From Myxococcales bacterium (GTDB lineage Bacteria; Myxococcota_A; UBA9160; SMWR01), in contig JACZXC010000053.1 in the NCBI GenBank assembly GCA_022571825.1, positions 1 to 11,272 on the forward strand: a stretch of 11,272 nucleotides of DNA. Direction: 5' to 3'. Below are positions 1 to 4,873 of the stretch, one piece after another. The first letter of the stretch is position 1. Every line of letters starts with the position of its first letter. The notes under the pieces were generated by a model that saw nothing but the letters and a program-made list of their open reading frames with translations, was not told the DNA's origin and ran no database searches. The translations under genes were made by a program, and so were the position numbers.

Positions 1-248
1 ATCTCGGTCTCGATCTCCGCCGACACGTTCAGATAGAGCCGGCCTTGGCGCTGCGGAATGACGGTGACCTGCTCCGTCGAGAAATCCTCGTCGCCGACGG
101 GAACCAGCCGGACACGCCGCGCCTGTGCACCGGTAAACATGAGGCTCGTCGTATCAATAATTCGATAGTTCACCGTGATCGGCTGATCGAGCCCCGACGA
201 TACTTTCACGTTGATCGACAGTGGAATGCCGACAATTGGCACGCCCAT
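1..248 (-). CDS. Beta-rich protein of unknown function, partial (runs off left edge; 5' end doubtful)
   Basis: The minus strand reads without a stop from the ATG at 248 to the left edge, giving about 82 residues that begin MGVPIVGIPLSINVKVSS and include the segments QPITVNYRI and QGRLYLNVSAEIETE. Alternating hydrophobic residues suggest a beta-sandwich, as in exported adhesin- or Ig-like domains. Coding character appears to extend a little upstream of the ATG (INIDYEI just before it in frame). However, there is no signal peptide, no good ribosome site and no convincing in-frame start further upstream, so the gene may lack its original N-terminus. I do not recognise the family with certainty. 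It is divergent from the small membrane protein gene at 293. I am fairly confident that this is real coding sequence, but unsure whether the gene is intact. Confidence 0.5.
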   Translation of the reverse strand, partial: MGVPIVGIPLSINVKVSSGLDQPITVNYRIIDTTSLMFTGAQARRVRLVPVGDEDFSTEQVTVIPQRQGRLYLNVSAEIETE

Positions 249-292
249 AATCTCGTAGTCGATATTGATTGGTGCTGAAGGTTTGCCCGGGG

Positions 293-508
293 ATGGCCGT
301 GGTGCGTCCGACCCTCGTGCCGTCTGCGCTGACGATGCTCGCGTTTCTCGCCATGGGTCTGGGCACGGCCCGGTTGGTCGGGACGTGGGTGGATGCCAGC
401 ATCTCGACCTACACCTTCGGAGGATTGGTTTTCGAGTTTCTCTCCGCCGGCCTTGCAATCTGGCTTCTCCGCCGAACTGGGAGCGCCGTTCATGCCCCGG
501 CTGATTGA
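293..508 (+). CDS. Small two-helix membrane protein of unknown function
   Basis: This is a 71-residue protein with two hydrophobic stretches, about residues 9-27 (around LTMLAFLAMGLGTARL) and 42-60 (around TFGGLVFEFLSAGLAIWLL). They are joined by a short polar loop containing VGTWVDASISTY, and an arginine pair follows the second helix. The pattern fits an inner-membrane helical hairpin. The ATG at 293 is preceded by a weak GAAGG at 277-281. In-frame TTG (269) and GTG (272) starts are possible but add a non-membrane leader. The 3' end overlaps the cupin gene by 17 bases, which suggests translational coupling in one operon. No function can be assigned. The hydrophobic pattern and gene overlap support a real gene, but it is short enough to leave some doubt. 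Confidence 0.55.
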   Translation: MAVVRPTLVPSALTMLAFLAMGLGTARLVGTWVDASISTYTFGGLVFEFLSAGLAIWLLRRTGSAVHAPAD

Positions 509-857
509 AGCCCCCAGCCTGGTCCAGGCTGTCGGGGATCCTCCCAAGACGATTGAGGAGTACGCGGGACGGGTGAACTCGGGTCATTCGGGGGTCAGCA
601 TCGCCCGGATGCGCTCGCCCGAGGGCTGGAGTGAGCCGGGCCAACGGCCGGAGTTCGAGGAGATCAGCGTTGTGCTGGCAGGTACGCTCCGCGTCGAGCA
701 CGAGAGTGGGGCGCTGAACGCCCGCGCGGGACAGGTGGTTGTGGCGCGCGCCGGTGAGTGGGTCCGCTACAGCAGCCCTGAACCCGGCGGTGCCGAATAC
801 ATCGCCGTCTGCATTCCCGCATTCTCGCCGGAAACGGTTCACCGCGATGAAGAATGA
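492..857 (+). CDS. Cupin-fold protein lacking the usual metal-binding histidines
   Basis: This 121-residue protein is a single small cupin barrel. The first cupin strand region is around residues 40-62 (EPGQRPEFEEISVVLAGTL) and the second around 75-92 (ARAGQVVVARAGEWVRYSSP). It ends with a conserved-looking tail, VCIPAFSPETVHRDEE. The classical motif 1 (HxH plus Glu) is replaced by Gln-Arg-Pro-Glu, and motif 2 has no histidine. Any metal would therefore need glutamates, or the protein is a non-catalytic binding barrel. Proteins with this sequence pattern are widespread and uncharacterised as far as I know. The ATG at 492 has a GGGAG at 479-483 with 8-base spacing. The stop overlaps the next start as ATGA (854-857), so the cupin and the acetyltransferase fusion are probably co-translated. 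Confidence 0.85.
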   Translation: MPRLIEAPSLVQAVGDPPKTIEEYAGRVNSGHSGVSIARMRSPEGWSEPGQRPEFEEISVVLAGTLRVEHESGALNARAGQVVVARAGEWVRYSSPEPGGAEYIAVCIPAFSPETVHRDEE

Positions 858-2044
858 AGGCGGCGGTTCCGAACGAGGATGACCGAGGCCGGATTCGCGA
901 CACTCGACCCGAAGATCGCGAAGACGAGCCGGCAGCCGTCGACCGGGACGAGGCCTCGATCCTGGGCTTTCACACGCGGCGACTGCTGGCGGAGCCTGTG
1001 GCCCCCGACGATCTCGGCGAGCTCTGTCGCATGCAGCGGGACCCGCGGGTCATGGCGACCCTGGGCGATCGCCTCTTCACGACGGAGGAGACCCGAGTTC
1101 TTCTCGATCGGTTCTTGGCGCACTGGGATCGACACGGGTACGGGATGTGGGTGCTTCGCCACCGGACCACCGCGGAGTTCGTCGGTCGCGCCGGTCTCCA
1201 CCGCTGCGAGGTGGAGGGCGAGCTGGAGGTAGAGCTCGCCTATGCGCTGCGAGCCGAGTTCTGGAACCAGGGTTTGACCAGTGAGGTGTCGGGCGAGATC
1301 CTGAAACGGGCGTTCGATGGGTTGGGGCTCCCCAGCGTCGTCGCCTTCACCGTGACGAGCAACGGCGCGTCCCAGCGGGTCCTGGAGAAGCTGGGTTTCG
1401 AGCTCGAACGTCACTTTCTGCGCGCTCGTCTGCCCCACGTGCTCTACCGCATCAGAAAGCCGCGCGACACCGCGCGACGGGTGCGGAGTGAGTTCTCGAG
1501 CCAGGCCGATCGATGGGTTCCCCGGAGAGCTGGCGATGAGACCGGGGGAACCGAGATGAAAATTCTTCGTGGGTTGGGGATCGCCCTGGCCGCGGTCGTG
1601 GGGTTGTTGGTGGCCGTGGGCACGGTTGCCCGGTTTCAAGACGGTGGCCTCGGCCCCTTCCCCGGTGGCCCGCTTCGGGCCGGCGAGCTGATTGCGGATC
1701 TGCCGGTCGACTGGTCCTTCGCCAGGTCGGTTCAGGAGATCGACTTCCAGTTGCTCGAGCCGGCGCGATCGAGGGTCACGTGGGTCCTGGTCCACGAGGG
1801 AAAGCTCTACATCCCCTGCGGATTTCCCAACTTCCGGTTCCTGAAGCAGTGGCCCCACGAGGCCCTTCGCGATGGACGCTCGCTTCTTCGAATTCAAGGC
1901 AAGCGGTACCCACGGCAGGCGGTTCGCGTCGAAGATCCCCGGCTGTTGGCCGTTCTCGCCGAGCAGCTCCGGCAGAAGTACCCGGTTGGCGAGAGATACG
2001 ATTCGGAGACTCTGTGGTTCTTCCGGATGGACCCCCGCACCTGA
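854..2044 (+). CDS. Fusion: GNAT N-acetyltransferase + transmembrane helix + putative split-barrel domain
   Basis: This is one uninterrupted 396-codon frame. After a charged leader of about 38 residues, residues 39-200 form a RimJ/RimL-type GNAT domain. It has RRLLAEPVAPDDL at the start, the acetyl-CoA-loop-like AEFWNQGLTSEV (134-145) and the hallmark VTSNGASQRVLEKLGFE (167-183). Residues 201-234 are a polar linker. Residues 237-261 are one strong transmembrane helix (around IALAAVVGLLVAVGTVA). Residues 262-396 resemble the small split-barrel, PNPOx/nitroreductase-like proteins, with GPFPGGPLRAGEL, WVLVHEGKLYIPCGFP, QWPHEALRD and KRYPRQAVRVEDP. An N-in topology would leave the acetyltransferase in the cytoplasm and the barrel outside. 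An ATG at 1556 with a GGGGG ribosome site could instead start the second part separately (162 residues). The GNAT domain is certain; the split-barrel assignment is moderate; whether one or two polypeptides are made is open. Confidence 0.8.
   Translation: MKAAVPNEDDRGRIRDTRPEDREDEPAAVDRDEASILGFHTRRLLAEPVAPDDLGELCRMQRDPRVMATLGDRLFTTEETRVLLDRFLAHWDRHGYGMWVLRHRTTAEFVGRAGLHRCEVEGELEVELAYALRAEFWNQGLTSEVSGEILKRAFDGLGLPSVVAFTVTSNGASQRVLEKLGFELERHFLRARLPHVLYRIRKPRDTARRVRSEFSSQADRWVPRRAGDETGGTEMKILRGLGIALAAVVGLLVAVGTVARFQDGGLGPFPGGPLRAGELIADLPVDWSFARSVQEIDFQLLEPARSRVTWVLVHEGKLYIPCGFPNFRFLKQWPHEALRDGRSLLRIQGKRYPRQAVRVEDPRLLAVLAEQLRQKYPVGERYDSETLWFFRMDPRT
1544..1558 (+). promoter_or_regulatory. Possible internal ribosome binding site and start codon inside the fusion gene
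   Basis: GGGGG at 1544-1548 lies 7 bases before an in-frame ATG at 1556. This ATG begins MKILRGLGIALA, which looks like a natural membrane-protein N-terminus. It could allow separate translation of the membrane split-barrel domain although the upstream frame stays open. The sequence alone cannot tell whether it is used. Confidence 0.4.
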
Positions 2045-2099
2045 CCGACCGAATCGCTGTGGACGAAGTGGCCGAGGTCGGACCGTGGGCGAAGCCCCG

Positions 2100-2355
2100 G
2101 CGGTCCCGTGATGCCCGCCAGCATGTGGTCGTGCCGCGCGACGAAGGCGCTGCGGTGGGGCGTCGTCAAGCCATCGCGTTCGAGATCGCGAAGGCGGTCC
2201 ACGTTGTAGACGACCCGGGTGCCGGTCACGGCGATCCCGACCACGGACGCCAACGGCGGCACACCCATCGCGAGGGAAGCGGCAGCGCACAAGACCCCCG
2301 CCGCGGCCGCGACCCAAAGGCTCGAGAAAGCGACGGCGTCGAGCAGCGCAATCAC
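2100..2355 (-). pseudogene. 5' remnant of a UbiA-like multi-spanning membrane protein, truncated
   Basis: The minus strand from a GTG at 2355 encodes a convincing membrane-protein N-terminus. Two helices (around SSLWVAAAAGVLCAAASLAM and ASVVGIAVTGTRVVYNV) are followed by NVDRLRDLERDGLTTP and RSAFVARH. The helix-then-NxDRxxDxxxD arrangement resembles the first half of UbiA-type or related membrane proteins, which normally run to 250-300 residues. After about residue 80 the frame continues only as low-complexity residues antisense to the preceding gene and closes at 1894, so the rest is gone. The break falls between 2045 and about 2110. The 442-base stretch 2045-2486 holds nothing else recognisable. 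In particular, 2356-2486 shows no clear promoter or ribosome site for the methyltransferase that follows. UbiA kinship is inference; truncation is well supported. Confidence 0.6.
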
Positions 2356-2486
2356 GCCGACAACGCAACCCTGCGCCGGGTGAGTCTCACGAAGCTGTGG
2401 ATCGCGTTCCGATTGGTGGGTTTCTCACCCATGTCAGCGAGTTTCCTGAACAGTTCGACGGGTGCGGTGCCGTAAAGCGTCACGGC

Positions 2487-3134
2487 ATGTCTGCCGTGGT
2501 CCCCGGTCGTGAACCTCTGCGCCTTCATCTAGGCTGTGCCGACCGCACGCCGGCCGGCTGGGTCAACGTCGATTACGCTCTCGGAGCCCGGCTGGCGCGC
2601 CTGCCGGGGATCGGTCGCGCGTGTCGGGCGCTGGGCCTGCTTCGCCTCGACTGGCCCGCCGGGATTGTCGTTCACGATCTGCGCCGGCCGTTTCCCTGGG
2701 CCGACGACTCGGCCGAGGCGGTCTACTCCTCCCACACTCTCGAACATCTCACCGGCGACGAAGGCCGACGCTTTGCGCGCGAGTGTCATCGGGTGCTGCG
2801 GCCGGGGGGTGTGCTCCGGATCGTCGTGCCCGATCTACGCGCGTGCGTGAAGACCTATCTGGACGGGAAGGTTCCCGCCGGCGAGTTCCTCGAGAGTCTC
2901 GGAATCGATCCGGTGATGCCGGGGGACGGCTGGCTCAGGGGTTTCCTCGCACCCTGGGTTCGCTTTCCGCACCGCTGCATGTACGACGGGGACAGTCTGC
3001 CGGCGCTGCTGCGTAAGGCCGGGTTCGAGGTCGAGCTGGCGGACGCGCTGCACAGCCGAATCGCGGACATCGACCGGATCGAGATCGCCGACCGGACCGG
3101 CGGCGCGGTGATCGCCGAGGGTGTCAAGCGATGA
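2487..3134 (+). CDS. Class I SAM-dependent methyltransferase (COG4627-like)
   Basis: This is a 215-residue predicted methyltransferase. Motif I is LRLHLGCADRTPAGWVNVDY at residues 11-30, where the LGC..xxGWxNVD form is typical of small methyltransferases in sugar and surface-polysaccharide clusters. YSSHTLEHL (80-88) supplies the conserved Glu-His-Leu. HRVLRPGGVLRIVVPDL (101-117) is the post-motif strand. The C-terminal FPHRCMYDGDSLPALLRKAGF is also common in this group. The substrate is unknown. The ATG at 2487 is chosen because similarity begins immediately after it; it lacks a good ribosome site, and a GTG at 2397 would add 30 unconvincing residues. The stop overlaps the next gene's start (ATGA), so the two methyltransferases form an operon. 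Confidence 0.85.
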   Translation: MSAVVPGREPLRLHLGCADRTPAGWVNVDYALGARLARLPGIGRACRALGLLRLDWPAGIVVHDLRRPFPWADDSAEAVYSSHTLEHLTGDEGRRFARECHRVLRPGGVLRIVVPDLRACVKTYLDGKVPAGEFLESLGIDPVMPGDGWLRGFLAPWVRFPHRCMYDGDSLPALLRKAGFEVELADALHSRIADIDRIEIADRTGGAVIAEGVKR

Positions 3135-3898
3135 CTGTCGCGAGCGAGGGCCTCCAGCGCCACTACGATGCCAAGTATGCTCTCGAGGCCGGCGGCGGGT
3201 CCGTGGGGTGGATTGCGCGTCCCCCGATCCCGACCGATCGCTTCCAGGCGTGTTGCCGGTTCTTTCCCGACTTGTTTCACGGCGGTCGGATTCTCGAGCT
3301 CGCGGCGGGCAGTGGACTCGTGGCGCGAAGTCTGATCGCCTCGGGACTCCCCTTCGAGAGCTACACGTCCAGTGATTTCAGCGAGGCCCGCCTCGCGGGA
3401 TTGGAGCGGACCCTCGACGATCCGCGGGTGCGCGTGACCCGGATGGATGCGGAGGACCTGCCGGAGTCGGAGTTCGGCCGCTACGACGCGGTCATCCTGA
3501 TCGCGTTGATCGAGCATCTGGTCGATCCCCTTCGGGCCATGCAGCGGGTCCGGAAGTTGCTGCGACCCGGCGGATTTGCCTACCTCGATACGCCGAACGT
3601 CGCGAAGTACACCCGGCGTCTCAAGCTCCTGTTCGGACGCTTTCCCTCCACGGCTTCCCGCAATGAGGGCCTGACCACCTACGAAGGAGACCCCGTCGAC
3701 CTGCACGACGAAGGGCACCTTCACTACTTCACGCACCGCTCGCTGTCGCTGATGTTGACCCAGCGTTGCGGCTTCGCCCGCGTCCGGGCGCTCACCTACT
3801 TCACCGGGGGTCGCCTGTTGGGTCGCGCTCCCGACCACGCGCTGGCACGGCTGTGGCCGGGGATGTTCTCCGAGGTCTGTCTGGTCGCCTACGTCTGA
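3131..3898 (+). CDS. Class I SAM-dependent methyltransferase (Methyltransf_11/23-like)
   Basis: This is a 255-residue cytoplasmic methyltransferase. The SAM-binding loop is ILELAAGSGLVARSL at residues 54-68, with an acidic ribose-contact candidate in SSDFSE (80-85). MDAEDLPES (105-113) is the adenine-contact loop. DAVILIALIEHLVDPLRAM (119-137) and LLRPGGFAYLDTPNVAKY (143-160) complete the core. The C-terminal part, HLHYFTHRSLSLMLTQRCGF, matches the layout of methyltransferases that modify sugars or lipid-linked intermediates; the exact substrate cannot be read. The ATG overlaps the preceding stop by four bases and has GAGGG about 9 bases upstream. The gene is convergent with the minus-strand methyltransferase, and its stop lies only a few bases from the glycosyltransferase stub at 3906. 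Confidence 0.88.
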   Translation: MTVASEGLQRHYDAKYALEAGGGSVGWIARPPIPTDRFQACCRFFPDLFHGGRILELAAGSGLVARSLIASGLPFESYTSSDFSEARLAGLERTLDDPRVRVTRMDAEDLPESEFGRYDAVILIALIEHLVDPLRAMQRVRKLLRPGGFAYLDTPNVAKYTRRLKLLFGRFPSTASRNEGLTTYEGDPVDLHDEGHLHYFTHRSLSLMLTQRCGFARVRALTYFTGGRLLGRAPDHALARLWPGMFSEVCLVAYV

Positions 3899-3905
3899 GC
3901 CGCTG

Positions 3906-3941
3906 CTAGCGATAGGTGTTGTGGACCCTGAGGATCTTTAC
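3906..3941 (-). pseudogene. Eleven-codon N-terminal stub of a family-4 glycosyltransferase
   Basis: Read on the minus strand, 3941-3906 encodes VKILRVHNTYR and then TAG. This closely matches the characteristic opening (M-K-I-L-x-V-H-N-x-Y) of GT4-type glycosyltransferases, in which the first beta strand leads into the donor-binding fold. The codon in the start position is GTA, which is not a start codon. It overlaps the TAA stop of the upstream methyltransferase (3938-3940). A G at that base would give the common GTGA stop/start overlap. The rest of the gene is absent, and the convergent methyltransferase gene ends 7 bases away. I read this as the scar of a deletion or insertion plus start-codon loss. 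The match is short, so chance is possible but unlikely given its position and frame. Confidence 0.5.
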
Positions 3942-4744
3942 GGGGAATCCGCGGGCTTCTCGTCGGTGACGACCGGGTCCGCAGGAAGATCGCGGCCGGG
4001 CAGGATCAGGGCGGTCATGTAGTTCCCGCGCGACCCGGGGACGAAGCCGAGGCCCCAGCCGGCGAGGGCTGCCAGCCTCCGCACGCTGGCTACCGGATGG
4101 GCGTTCCAGCGCGAGCTCATCCAGCCCAGGGTGATCTCGAGGGTGTAGTCCGATTCCAGGTAGTAGCTGTTGAGAAGGAATTCGAGGGGTCGGCGTCCGA
4201 AGCGATAGACGAAGTTGTCTCGCGCCCCCAGATTGCCCACCTGTTGGGTCTCGTAGACCGTGGCCAGGCCGAGACGTTCGAAGAGGCGACCCGCAACCGT
4301 GTCGTAGGGTTCGATCACCAGGGCGGCGCGACGGCAGATGCGGAGCATCTCGTACAGGCCGAGTACGGGTCGCGCCAGGTGATGAAGGGACTCTTTGCAG
4401 AAGACGAGATCGAAGGACCGAGACTCCAACGCGAGCTGCTCCGAGTTCTCGATCCGGTACGAAATGCGCGGATCGTCGTCCAGGGCGATTCGGATCGCGT
4501 CGTCGGGGTCGGCGATGCCGGTGAGGAGGATCTGTTCGAAGGGCAGCTTCGCCAGCGCGCGGGCATCCCGGTGGTTGGCCCCGATGGCGAGGACCCGGCC
4601 GAGGCCGTTGCCCTGGGAGGTTGCATCGAGGTGCGCGCGATAGCGGTCGATGGCGTGGCGGAACAGGGTATCGTGGAAGTCGCCGTGGGAGTCGATGCGA
4701 AGCAGATCCCGCAGTGCCCTGCGCTGAAATCGGACTCGATTCAC
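3938..4744 (-). CDS. Class I SAM-dependent methyltransferase
   Basis: This 268-residue protein has a methyltransferase core at residues 50-150. RVLAIGANHRDARAL (50-64) is motif I, with IGANH in place of the common GxGxG. ENSEQLALESRSFDLVFC (99-116) carries the adenine-contact loop. KESLHHLARPVLGLYEMLRI (117-136) is the motif-III helix, and AALVIEPYDTVAGRLF follows. The C-terminal half (YRFGRRPLEFLLNSYYLES and onward) is probably the acceptor-binding region. The substrate is unknown, but the glycosyltransferase stub that directly follows its stop suggests a sugar-modification operon. The start is GTG at 4744 with a strong GGGGAGG at 4750-4756 and 5-base spacing. The gap to the molybdopterin enzyme gene upstream (4745-4873) contains only a weak 5-bp hairpin. 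Confidence 0.85.
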   Translation of the reverse strand: MNRVRFQRRALRDLLRIDSHGDFHDTLFRHAIDRYRAHLDATSQGNGLGRVLAIGANHRDARALAKLPFEQILLTGIADPDDAIRIALDDDPRISYRIENSEQLALESRSFDLVFCKESLHHLARPVLGLYEMLRICRRAALVIEPYDTVAGRLFERLGLATVYETQQVGNLGARDNFVYRFGRRPLEFLLNSYYLESDYTLEITLGWMSSRWNAHPVASVRRLAALAGWGLGFVPGSRGNYMTALILPGRDLPADPVVTDEKPADSP

Positions 4745-4873
4745 CGCGGCCTCCCCGGTCCGGCTCGTTATCCACTTCGCGCGCCCTGCCGGCTTGCATC
4801 GGCAGACATGGGCGCAAGCCTGAGGATTGGCTGAGGTTTGGCAGTCCGCGCAGGTCGGACCGGGGAGCGATCG

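Noticed and set aside
839..2368. 509-codon open frame on the minus strand opposite the acetyltransferase fusion
   Set aside because: Its translation is Arg/Pro/Gly-rich without domain pattern, and it is antisense to a clear GNAT domain; such frames are expected in GC-rich DNA.
3942..4817. Minus-strand frame overlapping the third methyltransferase
   Set aside because: It is a Pro/Arg-rich shadow of the real methyltransferase; only its last 11 codons (the glycosyltransferase stub) are meaningful.
4844..4860. Hairpin GTCCG/CGGAC downstream of the molybdopterin gene as a terminator
   Set aside because: It has only 5 bp, a seven-base loop and no T-run, so it is not distinguishable from background.
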